Source of the DNA: JAUYQR01 sp031415015
GTDB lineage: Bacteria > Pseudomonadota > Alphaproteobacteria > Rhodobacterales > Rhodobacteraceae
NCBI GenBank assembly: GCA_031415015.1
Contig: JANOQT010000041.1
Location: forward strand, 76,550 to 140,549
Direction of reading: 5' to 3'
DNA length: 64,000 nt
The notes under the pieces are model-generated. The model was not told the DNA's origin. It ran no database searches and saw only the letters and a program-made list of their open reading frames with translations. The translations under genes and the position numbers were made by a program. Positions 25,640-35,365 of this stretch are shown one piece after another. The first letter of the stretch is position 1, and each line of letters starts with the position of its first letter.

Positions 25640-26470
25640 ATGGACTGGCTGACCGATTACAAGATCCCCGTCGGCAAGACGGCGAAGTCCGTCTTCGACT
25701 GGATGAACGACAATCTGGGCGGGCTGTTTGACGCCATATCATCCGCGCTTGAGGGAATGATCGACGGCATCCTGTGGCTGCTGCAAACCCCGCATCCGCT
25801 TGTCATCGTGGGGCTTTTCATCGCGCTGACGTGGTATTTGCAAAAGAACTGGAAGGTCTGCCTTGGCGTCCTGCTCGGGTTCCTGTTCATCCTCAACCAA
25901 GGCTATTGGGAGGAAACCACCGAAAGCCTGACCCTGATCCTGTCAGCCTGCGTGGTCTGCATGGGCGCGGGCGTGCCCATCGGCATCGCCGCCGCGCACC
26001 GGCCCAAGCTTTACCGCGCCATGGTGCCGATCCTTGACCTGATGCAGACCCTGCCGACCTTCGTTTACCTGATCCCCGCCATCGTGTTCTTCGGCCTCGG
26101 CATGGTGCCGGGCCTTATCGCGACCGTCATTTTCGTCCTTCCCGCACCGATCCGCCTGACCCATCTTGGCGTCTCTTCCACCCCGCAAGCGCTGCTGGAG
26201 GCGGCAACCGCCTTTGGCGCCACGCCCAAGCAACGCCTGTGGAAAGTGGAACTGCCCTACGCCTTCCCGCAGATCATGGCGGGGCTGAACCAGACCATCA
26301 TGCTGTCGCTGTCGATGGTCGTGATTGCGGCGCTTGTCGGGGCGAACGGCCTTGGCGTACCGGTGGTGCGGGCGCTGAATTCGGTCAACACCGCGCTGGG
26401 GTTTGAGAGCGGTTTCATCATCGTGGTAGTGGCGATCCTGCTGGACCGCATGTTGAGGGTTTCCCGATGA
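25640..26470 (+). CDS. choW: Choline ABC transporter permease
   Basis: 276 residues with about six to seven membrane helices and the ProW-type permease signature: TLPTFVYLIPAIVFFGLGMVPG and, in the cytoplasmic loop, EAATAFGATPKQRLWKVELP, the coupling-helix region that docks on the ATPase. It follows choX after a hairpin and has AGGAGG before the ATG. Its last four bases overlap the choV start (ATGA). Confidence 0.94.
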   Translation: MDWLTDYKIPVGKTAKSVFDWMNDNLGGLFDAISSALEGMIDGILWLLQTPHPLVIVGLFIALTWYLQKNWKVCLGVLLGFLFILNQGYWEETTESLTLILSACVVCMGAGVPIGIAAAHRPKLYRAMVPILDLMQTLPTFVYLIPAIVFFGLGMVPGLIATVIFVLPAPIRLTHLGVSSTPQALLEAATAFGATPKQRLWKVELPYAFPQIMAGLNQTIMLSLSMVVIAALVGANGLGVPVVRALNSVNTALGFESGFIIVVVAILLDRMLRVSR

Positions 26471-27498
26471 CCGAAGACCCCGCTGTCACGTTCGACCGCG
26501 TCTCCATCGTGTTCGGGGATCGTCCGGAAAAAGCCCTGCCCCTGATGGACAAGGGCCTGTCCCGGTCCGAGATTCAGACGCAGACCGGCCAGATCCTCGG
26601 TGTCCATGACTGTTCGCTGACCGTCGCCAAAGGCGAGATTCTGGTGCTGATGGGCCTGTCCGGCTCTGGCAAATCGACACTTTTGCGAGCGGTGAACGGG
26701 CTGAACCCGGTGGTGCGCGGCTCGGTCACCATCCGCGACGGCGATTTCGTCTCGAACGTCACGAAATGTTCCACCGCCGACCTGCTGAAGGTCCGCCGCG
26801 AATGTATCGCGATGGTGTTCCAGCAATTCGGCCTGCTGCCCTGGCGGACGGTGCGCGAAAACGTCGGCCTCGGGTTGGAACTGGCCGGCCAGACCCCCGA
26901 TCAGCGCAAGGCCAAGGTTGATGAGCAACTGGCCTTGGTGAACCTGACGCAATGGGCAGAGCGCAAGGTGGGCGACCTGTCGGGCGGCATGCAGCAGCGC
27001 GTCGGTCTGGCGCGCGCCTTCGTGACTGATGCGCCGATCCTGTTGATGGACGAACCGTTTTCGGCGCTTGACCCGCTGATCCGGGCGAAGCTGCAAGACG
27101 AACTCCTTGATCTGCAAGCGAAACTCAAACGCACGATCATCTTCGTCAGCCACGATCTGGACGAGGCGTTCAAGATCGGCAACCGCATCGCGCTGATGGA
27201 AGGTGGCCGGATCGTGCAGATCGGCACCGCGCGTGAGATCATCGCCAACCCGATCAGCGATTACGTCGCCGATTTCGTGGCGCACATGAACCCGCTGAGC
27301 GTGCTGACGGCCCGCGATGTGATGGAACCCGGCACCAGCGCCAGCGCGCGGGTGCTGGACGCGGAAACCCCGGTCAAGGACGTGATGGCGATGATGTCGG
27401 GCGGGGTCACTGAAATGGTGGTGCAGGAAAACGGCCGCAACCTCGGCCTGATCCGCACGGCCGGACTGATGGCGAAACTGCTGAACCCGCGGGGGTAA
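26467..27498 (+). CDS. choV: Choline ABC transporter ATP-binding protein
   Basis: 343 residues, ProV/OpuAA type. Walker A GLSGSGKSTLLRAVNG, Q-loop QQFGLLPWRTV, signature LSGGMQQRVGLARAF, Walker B ILLMDEPFSALDP, and a C-terminal extension (TARDVMEP…PVKDVMAMM) that resembles a shortened CBS region of osmoprotectant ATPases. Coupled to choW by a 4-base overlap. Completes the ChoXWV importer. Confidence 0.94.
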   Translation: MTEDPAVTFDRVSIVFGDRPEKALPLMDKGLSRSEIQTQTGQILGVHDCSLTVAKGEILVLMGLSGSGKSTLLRAVNGLNPVVRGSVTIRDGDFVSNVTKCSTADLLKVRRECIAMVFQQFGLLPWRTVRENVGLGLELAGQTPDQRKAKVDEQLALVNLTQWAERKVGDLSGGMQQRVGLARAFVTDAPILLMDEPFSALDPLIRAKLQDELLDLQAKLKRTIIFVSHDLDEAFKIGNRIALMEGGRIVQIGTAREIIANPISDYVADFVAHMNPLSVLTARDVMEPGTSASARVLDAETPVKDVMAMMSGGVTEMVVQENGRNLGLIRTAGLMAKLLNPRG

Positions 27499-27508
27499 CG
27501 AGGCGAAA

Positions 27509-27531
27509 GCCGGAATTCTGAGAATTCCGGC
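27509..27531. terminator. Bidirectional terminator between choV and topA
   Basis: GCCGGAATTC (27509-27518), TGA loop, GAATTCCGGC (27522-27531): a perfect 10-bp stem 11 bases after the choV stop and 33 bases after the convergent topA stop. There is no long T-run. Confidence 0.7.
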
Positions 27532-27563
27532 CAACTTCGCACAAGGAATTTGCGGCGCGCGGG

Positions 27564-30164
27564 CTAGGCTTCGGCAGCTTTCTTTGGGGCCGCTTTCTTG
27601 GCCGGAGCCTTCTTCGCCGCAGGTTTCTTAGCCGCCGCTTTCTTCGCCGCAGGCTTGGCCGCCACTGCTTTCCGTGGTGCGGCTTTTTTCTTGCCACCGC
27701 TCTTACCGGCCTTTTCGGCCACCAGCGCCAGCGCCTCGTCCAGCGTCACCGCCTCGGGATCCATCTCTTTCGGCAGGGTCGCGTTGATCTTGCCCCATTT
27801 CACGTAAGGCCCGTATTTGCCGGGCATCACCTGAACCTCGCCGCCGTCGGGATGGTCGCCCAACACCTTCAACGGACCGGCTGCGGCGGCACCGCCGCGA
27901 CGCCCGGCGAGCTTTTGCGCCAGCACTTCCATCGCGCGGTTCATGCCGATGGTGAACACCTCTTCGACATCGGGCAGGTTGGCATAGGTGCTTTCATGCT
28001 TCACATAGGGCCCAAACCGCCCGATGGCCGCCTCGACCAGCGCGCCGGTTTCGGGGTGCGGGCCGATCACGCGTGGCAGGGACAACAATTCCAACGCCCG
28101 CTCCAGCGTCAGACTGTCGGCCGCCCAGCCTTTCGGCAGGCTCGCCCGGTCGGGCTTTGGCTGCGCCTCGGTCGCCTCGCCGCGCTGGATGTAGGGGCCG
28201 AACCGCCCGGTACGCAGGCTGATCGGCAGGCCGTCCGGATCATCGCCCAACACCCGGTCGCCGCCATTGCCGCCGTCTTCGCCGCCGGAAATCGGCCGTG
28301 TATACCGGCATTCAGGATAATTGCCGCAACCGATGAACGCCCCGCCGGAGCGCGAGGTTTTCAGATGCAATCGCCCCGTCCCGCAGACCTGACAGATGCG
28401 CGGGTCGGAGCCGTCCGCCCGCAAGGGGTACAGATGCGGGCTGAGGAACTCGTCGATCTTCTCCAGCACTTCGCCAATCCGCAAATCCGCCGTCTCGGCA
28501 ATCGCGGCGGAAAAATCGCGCCAAAACCGGGTCAGCACATCCTTGTAGTCGCGGTCCCCGGCGGAGACATCGTCCAGTTCCGTCTCAAGATCGGCGGTGA
28601 AGTCGTACTCTACATATTTGCGGAAATAGTTGGTCAGGAAGGCCGTCACCAGCCGCCCCTTATCCTCGGGGATCAGGCGGTTCTTGTCTTTCCGCGCATA
28701 TTCCCGGTCAACAATCGTGGTCAGCACCGACGCATAGGTCGAGGGCCGCCCGATGCCCAGTTCCTCCATCCGCTTGACCAAGGTCGCCTCGGTGTAGCGC
28801 GGCGGCGGCTGGGTGAAGCTTTGGTTCGGGGTGACGCCGCGCTTGTCCACCGCCTCGCCCTGCATGATCTGCGGCAGACGGCCCTCGTCGTCGCCATCCT
28901 CATCCCGGCCTTCGTCATAGACCTTGAGGAAACCGTCGAACAACATCACCTGGCCGTTGGCGCGCAAGACCACCTGGCCGTCAGCTGACGCCACGTCCAC
29001 CGTCGTCCGTTCCATCCGCGCCGCCGACATCTGGCTGGCAATGGTCCGCTTCCAGATCAGATCATACAGGTTCGCCTGATCCTTTTCCGCAAAGCGCAGC
29101 TTGTCCGGGGCTGCCGCCATATCGGTCGGGCGGATGCATTCATGCGCTTCCTGCGCGTTCTTGGCCTTGTTTTTGTACATGCGCGGGCTGTCGGGTACGT
29201 AAGCCGCGCCGAACCGCCGCTTGATCTCATCGCGCGCGGCCATCACCGCCTCGGGGGCCATGTCGATGCCGTCGGTCCGCATATAGGTAATATGCCCGGC
29301 CTCATACAGACGTTGGGCCGCGTTCATGCACTGCTTGGCGCCCATGCCGAACTTGCGGCTGGCCTCTTGCTGCAGGGTAGAGGTCATGAAGGGCGCATAG
29401 GGATTGCGGCTGGCAGGTTTCGCCTCGACCGCTGCCACACTCAGCGCGCGCGAGGTGACAGCCTGCACCGCAAGTTCTGCAGCCTCGGCGGTCGGCAGAT
29501 CAAACTTGTCCAGCTTTTTGGCCCCCAGCACGGTCAGCCGCGCCTCGAATTCCTGGCCGCGCGGGGTCACGAGGGTGGCGGCAACGGTCCAGAATTCGCG
29601 GGCGCGGAAGGCCTCGATCTCCAGCTCGCGCTCCACGATCAGGCGCAGGCAGACCGACTGCACGCGGCCCGCCGATTTCGCCCCCGGCAGCTTGCGCCAC
29701 AGCACCGGCGAAAGGGTGAAGCCCACCAGATAATCCAGCGCGCGGCGGGCCAGATACGCCTCGACCAGCGGCAGATCGACCTGACGCGGCGCTTTCATCG
29801 CGGCGGTCACGGCATCCTTGGTGATGGCGTTGAAGGTGACGCGGCTGACCGTCTTGCCCTTTTTCAGGCTTGAGGCCAGCGCCTCTTGCAGGTGCCACGA
29901 GATCGCCTCGCCTTCGCGGTCGGGGTCGGTCGCGAGGATCAGGTGATCGTCGGTCTTCAGCGCCTCGGCAATCGCCTTCACATGTTTGCGGCTGTCGGCG
30001 GCAACCTCCCAGGTCATCGCAAACCCGTCGTCCGGGTTGACTGAGCCATCCTTGGGCGGCAGGTCGCGGACATGGCCGTAAGACGCCAGAACAATGTAAT
30101 CCGGCCCAAGATATTTGTTGATTGTCTTGGCTTTGGCAGGGGATTCGACAACGACGACTGGCAT
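27564..30164 (-). CDS. topA: DNA topoisomerase I
   Basis: Type IA topoisomerase that relaxes negative supercoils. The 866-residue protein begins MPVVVVESPAKAKTI (Toprim domain, with DPDREGEAI) and has the catalytic-tyrosine motif ITYMRTDG. A zinc-ribbon-type repeat with CQVCGTGRLHLK and CGNYPECRY follows, then several shorter C-terminal repeats (RFGPYV, YGPYVKWG). It ends in a long Lys/Ala-rich tail (about 45 residues, AAKKPAAKKAPAKK pattern) that probably contacts DNA. The start at 30164 has GGGAGAG upstream and matches the family; the longer frame does not. Followed upstream by dprA, as usual in alphaproteobacteria. Confidence 0.96.
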   Translation of the reverse strand: MPVVVVESPAKAKTINKYLGPDYIVLASYGHVRDLPPKDGSVNPDDGFAMTWEVAADSRKHVKAIAEALKTDDHLILATDPDREGEAISWHLQEALASSLKKGKTVSRVTFNAITKDAVTAAMKAPRQVDLPLVEAYLARRALDYLVGFTLSPVLWRKLPGAKSAGRVQSVCLRLIVERELEIEAFRAREFWTVAATLVTPRGQEFEARLTVLGAKKLDKFDLPTAEAAELAVQAVTSRALSVAAVEAKPASRNPYAPFMTSTLQQEASRKFGMGAKQCMNAAQRLYEAGHITYMRTDGIDMAPEAVMAARDEIKRRFGAAYVPDSPRMYKNKAKNAQEAHECIRPTDMAAAPDKLRFAEKDQANLYDLIWKRTIASQMSAARMERTTVDVASADGQVVLRANGQVMLFDGFLKVYDEGRDEDGDDEGRLPQIMQGEAVDKRGVTPNQSFTQPPPRYTEATLVKRMEELGIGRPSTYASVLTTIVDREYARKDKNRLIPEDKGRLVTAFLTNYFRKYVEYDFTADLETELDDVSAGDRDYKDVLTRFWRDFSAAIAETADLRIGEVLEKIDEFLSPHLYPLRADGSDPRICQVCGTGRLHLKTSRSGGAFIGCGNYPECRYTRPISGGEDGGNGGDRVLGDDPDGLPISLRTGRFGPYIQRGEATEAQPKPDRASLPKGWAADSLTLERALELLSLPRVIGPHPETGALVEAAIGRFGPYVKHESTYANLPDVEEVFTIGMNRAMEVLAQKLAGRRGGAAAAGPLKVLGDHPDGGEVQVMPGKYGPYVKWGKINATLPKEMDPEAVTLDEALALVAEKAGKSGGKKKAAPRKAVAAKPAAKKAAAKKPAAKKAPAKKAAPKKAAEA

Positions 30165-30296
30165 GAATTGGTCTCTCCCAAGGCCCGGCAAATGGCGCGG
30201 CACCATGTGAGAGAAGTGCAGCGCTTGTCAACCGGGGGGCCGCAAGGGCCAAAAATCGGCGTCTGGGGCCAGTCCAGCCGGACTGCCGGACCCCCG

Positions 30297-31436
30297 TCAG
30301 TCGGCGCGCGAAAGCAGCCCTCCGGCCTGACGGTTGATCCGCCCGTCCAGTTCAAGCGTCAACAATTCCGGCGCCAGTTCGGCGGAGGTGATCGCCAGAT
30401 CGCGGACCAGCTGATCTTCGGCCAGCGGGCTTGGCCCCAGACGGGACAGGATCATGCTGTGCAACAGGCTGACGTCCTTCAACGGCCGCTGTGGTGCTGC
30501 GGGCCCCGGCAAAGGTGCGGGGCGCGGCTGGCGCGGTGCGGGCGGCAGCGCTTCGGCGGTGGCCCCGATCACCTCAAGCACATCCTGCGCGCCACGCACC
30601 AGCACGGCCCCGTCGCGCAGCAACATGTTGCACCCCGCCGCGCGGGCATCGAAGGGATGCCCCGGCACCGCCATCACGTCGCGGCCCTGATCCAGCGCGG
30701 TGCGCGCGGTGATCAGGCTGCCCGACCGCGCCGCCGCCTCGACCACAATCACCGCGCGGCTCAGGCCCGACACGATCCGGTTGCGCAACGGGAAATGCCG
30801 GGCTTGCGGTTCCATCCCCATCGGCTGTTCGGAAATCCTGCAACCTTTCGCGGCAATCTCCTGCGCGAGTGCAGCGTTTTCCGCCGGGTAAATCACATCC
30901 ACGCCGCCCGCCAGCACCGCCACCGTGCCCGTTTCCAAGGCCGCCCGGTGCGCTTCGGCGTCGATGCCGCGTGCCATGCCCGAAACCACAACCTGCCCCG
31001 CCGCCGCCAACCCTTCGGCCAGCCGCCGCGCCATCCTGACCCCAAGCGACGAGGCATTGCGCGCGCCCACCATCGCCACCATCGACCGGTTCAGCAACGC
31101 CACATCCCCGATCGCCCAAAGGATCGGCGGCGCGTCTGACAGGTCCATCAGCGCCAGAGGATAGTCATCGGCACCATGGCACAGCATCCGCGCCCCCGCC
31201 GCGCGCCCTTGCCGCATCTCGTGCGCGGCCACTTCGACCGGACAGACGGAGTATTTCTCTACCCCCGCTGCCTGCGCAATTCCCGGCAAAGCCTGAAGCG
31301 CCGCCCGCGCCGATCCATGTTCGGCGATCAGCCGATGGAAGGTGACCGCCCCCACCCGGCGCGACCGGATCAGGCGCAACCAATCCAGCTGATCCTCGCC
31401 GGACCGGACAGAATTCACCAGCTGACCATCCGCCAT
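30297..31436 (-). CDS. dprA: DNA-processing protein DprA
   Basis: 379 residues. DprA loads RecA on incoming single-stranded DNA during natural transformation and is also widely kept for other reasons. It contains an N-terminal SAM-like helical region, then the Rossmann-like core: VAMVGARNASSLGVRMARRLA, VVVSGMARGIDAEAHRAAL, ARHFPLRNRIVSGLSRAVIVVEA, and SLITARTALDQGRDVMAVPG. A C-terminal winged-helix (DprA_WH) follows a proline-rich linker. The start at 31436 gives the usual length. Same strand as topA, 132 bases before it. Confidence 0.94.
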   Translation of the reverse strand: MADGQLVNSVRSGEDQLDWLRLIRSRRVGAVTFHRLIAEHGSARAALQALPGIAQAAGVEKYSVCPVEVAAHEMRQGRAAGARMLCHGADDYPLALMDLSDAPPILWAIGDVALLNRSMVAMVGARNASSLGVRMARRLAEGLAAAGQVVVSGMARGIDAEAHRAALETGTVAVLAGGVDVIYPAENAALAQEIAAKGCRISEQPMGMEPQARHFPLRNRIVSGLSRAVIVVEAAARSGSLITARTALDQGRDVMAVPGHPFDARAAGCNMLLRDGAVLVRGAQDVLEVIGATAEALPPAPRQPRPAPLPGPAAPQRPLKDVSLLHSMILSRLGPSPLAEDQLVRDLAITSAELAPELLTLELDGRINRQAGGLLSRAD

Positions 31437-31646
31437 CGCGCACCCCGGAACATCCGCACACCCCTGACCCTGCACCGGGCAAAGTTAACGAAACCTGAAT
31501 CCCATTTACTCTTTTCTCAGATACTCCCGCCGGAGGCTTTGACCGTGCCGCAAGGGCTGCATTATCAAGGATTGAACCCGCCCGCGATGTTTGATCAAAT
31601 ACGCGAAACGACCCCATTGGCCGGGGTCGACCAGGAGATCCGAATC

Positions 31647-32924
31647 ATGCTGAACGCCGAAGTCGCAAAACGCCGTGACGATGCAATCTCGCGCGGGGTC
31701 GGAATGATGACGCAGATTTATGCGGATCGGGCGCTGAACTCGGAAATCTGGGATATCGAGGGCAACCGCTACATCGACTTTGCCGCCGGGATCGCGGTGG
31801 TCAATACCGGGCATTGCCACCCCAAGGTCATGGCCGCCGTGACCGAACAAATGGCCCGCTTCACCCACACTTGCCATCAGGTGCTGCCCTATGAGAGCTA
31901 CATCCGCCTGGCCGAACGGCTGAACGACAAGGTGCCGGGCGACTTCAAGAAGAAGACCATCTTCGTCACCACCGGGGCCGAGGCCTGTGAGAACGCGGTC
32001 AAGATCGCCCGCATCGCCACGGGCCGCAACGGCGTGATCGCCTTTGGCGGGGCCTTCCATGGCCGCACCTTCATGGGCATGTCGCTGACCGGCAAGGTGG
32101 AGCCCTACAAGAAAGGCTTCGGCGCGATGATGCCGGATGTCTGGCACGTCCCCTTCCCGCAAGAGGTGCACCAGATCACCACCGAAGACGCGATGGCGGG
32201 CATCACCAAGCTGTTCAAGGCCGACCTTGACCCGGCCCGCGTCGCGGCAATCATCTTCGAGCCGGTACAGGGCGAGGGCGGCTTCTACCCCGCGCCCAAG
32301 GAACTGGTCCGCGCCATCCGCAAGCTGTGCGACGAGCATGGCATCGTGATGATCGCCGATGAGGTGCAGACCGGCTTCGCCCGCACCGGCACCCTGTTTG
32401 CAATGGACGCCTATGATGTCGCCGCCGACCTGACCACCATGGCCAAGGGCCTTGCCGGCGGCCTGCCTCTGGCCGCCGTGACGGGCCGGGCGGATCTGAT
32501 GGATGCCGCCCACCCCGGCGGTCTTGGCGGCACCTATGCGGGCAACCCGCTGGGCATCGCCGCCGCCAACGCCGTGCTGGACGTGATCGAGGAGGAAGAC
32601 CTTTGCGCGCGGGCCAACGAACTGGGCGGCCGGCTGAAACAGCGGCTGGAGGGCATCCGCTCTACCACCCCGGAAATCGTCGATATCCGTGGCCCCGGCT
32701 TCATGGTCGCCGTCGAATTTGCCAACCCCAGCACCCACGAACCCGACGCAGGCTTTACCGGCCGGGTGCGGTTGGAGGCGTTGAAGCGTGGGCTGATCCT
32801 GCTGACCTGCGGCGTCTACGGCAACGTCATCCGCTTCCTTGCTCCGATCACCATCCCGGACGCGCATTTCAGCGAGGCGATGGAAATCCTCGAAGCCTCT
32901 GTCGTCGCTGCTCGGCAGGGTTGA
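31647..32924 (+). CDS. gabT: 4-aminobutyrate aminotransferase
   Basis: 425-residue class III PLP aminotransferase that moves the amino group of GABA to 2-oxoglutarate, giving succinate semialdehyde. Motifs: FAAGIAVVNTGHCHPKV, TTGAEACENAVKIAR (phosphate loop), IADEVQTGFARTG, and the PLP lysine in TTMAKGLAGGLPLAAV. Length and the GHCHP and GTYAGNPLG features favour GABA over other omega-amino acids, but substrate range is not certain. The frame is open upstream; ATG 31647 with AGGAG before it matches the family. No gabD was seen next to it. Confidence 0.9.
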   Translation: MLNAEVAKRRDDAISRGVGMMTQIYADRALNSEIWDIEGNRYIDFAAGIAVVNTGHCHPKVMAAVTEQMARFTHTCHQVLPYESYIRLAERLNDKVPGDFKKKTIFVTTGAEACENAVKIARIATGRNGVIAFGGAFHGRTFMGMSLTGKVEPYKKGFGAMMPDVWHVPFPQEVHQITTEDAMAGITKLFKADLDPARVAAIIFEPVQGEGGFYPAPKELVRAIRKLCDEHGIVMIADEVQTGFARTGTLFAMDAYDVAADLTTMAKGLAGGLPLAAVTGRADLMDAAHPGGLGGTYAGNPLGIAAANAVLDVIEEEDLCARANELGGRLKQRLEGIRSTTPEIVDIRGPGFMVAVEFANPSTHEPDAGFTGRVRLEALKRGLILLTCGVYGNVIRFLAPITIPDAHFSEAMEILEASVVAARQG

Positions 32925-32932
32925 TCAGACCG

Positions 32933-34087
32933 ATGCGATATCTGGCGGAAACGTCCGACGCGGGGGCGTTCGACCTGCTTGCTGCGGTCCAGCATCTGGC
33001 GGCACATGGCGGACCCGGCGGGTTTCGTCAGGTGGTGGATCTGGTGCGGCTGCGCTTTGGCAAAAACGGGGTGAAGTATGAAGAATACTTCACCTATGCC
33101 TTGTGGCGCGCCGACCGGGGCAAAGCCTTTCTGAAAGAGTTTCTGCCGGGAACCCGCACCGTTGCCTTCAACTCGGCTCTGGAAATGCCGGGGCGGGGTC
33201 CGTCCTCCGACGTGATCAACGACAAGGTCCGGACCGAGATCATCTTGCAGGCCCGAGGCCTGCCCGTCACCCGAACCCGGGCGCTGTACCTGGCGGAGGA
33301 CACGACTGATCTTGGCGGCGCCGCGTATATCCGCCCGCTGCGCAGTGCCGCCGACATCGTCGGCTTCCTGTCAGATGCGGCCAATCTGCCGGTGTTCGGC
33401 AAGCCGCGTGACGGGTCCTTTGCCCGTGGCGCCGCCGCCATCAAGGGCGTGACACCGGACGGAACCCTCACATTCCTGAACGGTCGCAGTGTCCCCGCTG
33501 CCGGCCTGGCCGCCGAGATTGTGGCCGACTGGGCGAAGGGCTACATGTTCCAGCCGTTCTACCAGTGCCATGCCGACCTGAAGCGCCACGTGGGCCCGGC
33601 AATGGCCTCGGTCCGCATCGTCACCCTGCTGACCGACCGGGGGGTGGAACCGTGGTACGGCGTGATCCGCGTCCCGGCCAAGACGGCGATGCATGACGGC
33701 GATGCCTTCGACACCCGGGTCTGGGGGTTGATCGACCTTGGCACCGGCAGGATAACCCGCATCCGCAACCTGCGCGATCCGCTGACCCCCGACCTGACCC
33801 ATTGGCTTGACGAGGCAGAGCCGTTCCTTGGCTTCACCCTGCCGCATTGGGATCAGGCAATGGCCGCCTGCCTAGCCGGGCATGAGTGTTTTCGGGGTCA
33901 CGGTATCATCGGCTGGGATGTGTTCCTGACCGATGAAGGCGCGCTGTTGAACGAGGCGAATGCCAATCCCGGCCATGTCTATCAGGTCGCTGCCCAGCGC
34001 GGCATGGTCAATCCGGACATGGCCCCGGCCTACGCCCGCGCGCTGGCCTTTGCCAAAGCGACAAACGCGGCCAACCCGTCCGCCTGA
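32933..34087 (+). CDS. Sugar-transfer-associated ATP-grasp protein
   Basis: 384 residues. The C-terminal half has ATP-grasp features (FGKPRDGSFARGAAAIKG for nucleotide binding; WDVFLTDEGALLNEANANPG with the metal-binding glutamate/asparagine) and resembles the ATP-grasp family linked to capsule and sugar-transfer loci (ATPgrasp_ST). It would ligate a carboxylate to an amine or thiol, but the substrate is unknown. Starts nine bases after gabT; co-transcription is likely although no pathway link is obvious. Confidence 0.75.
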   Translation: MRYLAETSDAGAFDLLAAVQHLAAHGGPGGFRQVVDLVRLRFGKNGVKYEEYFTYALWRADRGKAFLKEFLPGTRTVAFNSALEMPGRGPSSDVINDKVRTEIILQARGLPVTRTRALYLAEDTTDLGGAAYIRPLRSAADIVGFLSDAANLPVFGKPRDGSFARGAAAIKGVTPDGTLTFLNGRSVPAAGLAAEIVADWAKGYMFQPFYQCHADLKRHVGPAMASVRIVTLLTDRGVEPWYGVIRVPAKTAMHDGDAFDTRVWGLIDLGTGRITRIRNLRDPLTPDLTHWLDEAEPFLGFTLPHWDQAMAACLAGHECFRGHGIIGWDVFLTDEGALLNEANANPGHVYQVAAQRGMVNPDMAPAYARALAFAKATNAANPSA

Positions 34088-34223
34088 TGCGCCCTCAGTG
34101 GCAGCAATCTGCCACAACGCCGTGCTGCATCCGCGAAATCTTGCCCAGCGGCGTTCCGCGCATGGAACCGGAGGCGGCAATGCGCGTTGTATCCTATGCG
34201 CGGATAACCCGTAGGAGCCTCTC

Positions 34224-34484
34224 ATGACCAAGTTCATTCTTATACTGCCGCTGCTGACCCTGGCGCTTGCCGGATGCCAGACCGAAGGCCAGAACGCCGC
34301 CCTTGGTGCGCTTGGCGGTGCCGCTGTCGGCGCTGCGGTGTCGTCGGATGACGACCGCACGCAGGGCGCGCTGATCGGTGCTGCCGTCGGCGTTGCCGCA
34401 TCAACCCTGATCGGCCCCGCGCCGACGCAAGGCAAGTGCTACTACCGCGACCAGTACGGCCAGCGCTTCATCGCGAACTGCTGA
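34224..34484 (+). CDS. Glycine-zipper lipoprotein
   Basis: 86 residues: lipoprotein signal with lipobox LAGC (residues 15-18), then two Gly/Ala zipper segments (ALGALGGAAVGAAV and ALIGAAVGVAASTLIG) and a C-terminal CYYRDQYGQRFIANC. It looks like a small outer-membrane lipoprotein of the glycine-zipper (SlyB-like) type. A hairpin follows 30 bases downstream. Function unknown. Confidence 0.8.
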   Translation: MTKFILILPLLTLALAGCQTEGQNAALGALGGAAVGAAVSSDDDRTQGALIGAAVGVAASTLIGPAPTQGKCYYRDQYGQRFIANC

Positions 34485-34513
34485 TACCCCAGGTCTGAAA
34501 CAACTGCTTCCGG

Positions 34514-34530
34514 CCCGCCTTTATGGCGGG
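34514..34530 (+). terminator. Terminator-like hairpin
   Basis: CCCGCC (34514-34519), TTTAT loop, GGCGGG (34525-34530), 30 bases after the lipoprotein stop and before bioM. Confidence 0.6.
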
Positions 34531-34627
34531 TCGGGACCAGCGCCCCCCAAACTGCCTCCGGCGCTGCCCCCTTTCCAGTCCCCCTCCCAGCGGTTAGAAC
34601 AACGCGTTCCTTGACCGAAGGCCGCAG

Positions 34628-35365
34628 ATGCCCGCTGACACCACCTTTCCGGGCATCCACCTTGACCGGGCCTGTGTCACATTGTCGGGTCGCCCGATCC
34701 TGACCGACCTCAGCCTGCGACTGACCGAAGCGCGCATTGGTATCCTTGGCCGCAACGGATCGGGCAAGACGACACTTCTGCGGCTGATCGCCGGGCTGAT
34801 ACCGGCATCCTCGGGCACTATCCGGGTGGGGGGCATTGACCCGGCGCTGGACCGCAAGGTGGCGCTGGCCAGTATCGGCATCCTGTTCCAGAACCCGGAC
34901 CACCAGATCCTGTTTCCCACCGTGGAAGAAGAGCTTGCCTTTGGCCTGACCCAGCAAGGTCGCACCCAGACCGAAGCCCTGACCGCCGCGCGCGACGCGT
35001 TGGCGCAAGAGGGGCGCAGTCATTGGGCCAAGGCGCCGACCACCAGCCTCAGTCAGGGACAACGGCACTATCTGTGCCTGCTGTCTGTGCTGTTGATGCG
35101 GCCCTTAACGATCCTGCTGGACGAGCCGCTTGCCGGGCTTGATCTGCCGACGCAGACCCGCCTTGCCCGGCGTTTTGCCGCCCTGCCGCAACGGCTGATC
35201 ACCATCACGCATGACCCGGCAACCGTGGCCACTGCCGACCGCATCCTGTGGCTGGAAGCCGGGCGCATCGCCGCCGACGGGCCGCCAGATCAGGTTCTGC
35301 CCGCCTTTGCCGCCGAAATGGCCCGGATCGGAGAGCGTGATGCTGACACTGACCTCTCCGGTTGA
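34628..35365 (+). CDS. bioM: Biotin ECF transporter ATPase
   Basis: 245-residue ABC ATPase of the energy-coupling-factor type: Walker A GRNGSGKTTLLRLIAG, the ECF-typical Q-loop LFQNPDHQILFPTVEEELAFGL, signature SLSQGQRHYL and Walker B ILLDEPLAGLD. With BioN and BioY it powers biotin uptake. The stop overlaps the bioN start region (bioN begins at 35340). Biotin import serves the biotin-dependent carboxylase encoded by pccA in this window. Confidence 0.92.
   Translation: MPADTTFPGIHLDRACVTLSGRPILTDLSLRLTEARIGILGRNGSGKTTLLRLIAGLIPASSGTIRVGGIDPALDRKVALASIGILFQNPDHQILFPTVEEELAFGLTQQGRTQTEALTAARDALAQEGRSHWAKAPTTSLSQGQRHYLCLLSVLLMRPLTILLDEPLAGLDLPTQTRLARRFAALPQRLITITHDPATVATADRILWLEAGRIAADGPPDQVLPAFAAEMARIGERDADTDLSG

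Noticed and set aside
27564..27730. Lys/Ala-rich repeats at the 3' end of topA as a separate repeat element
   Set aside because: They are in frame and continuous with topA; basic tails are common in alphaproteobacterial topoisomerase I.
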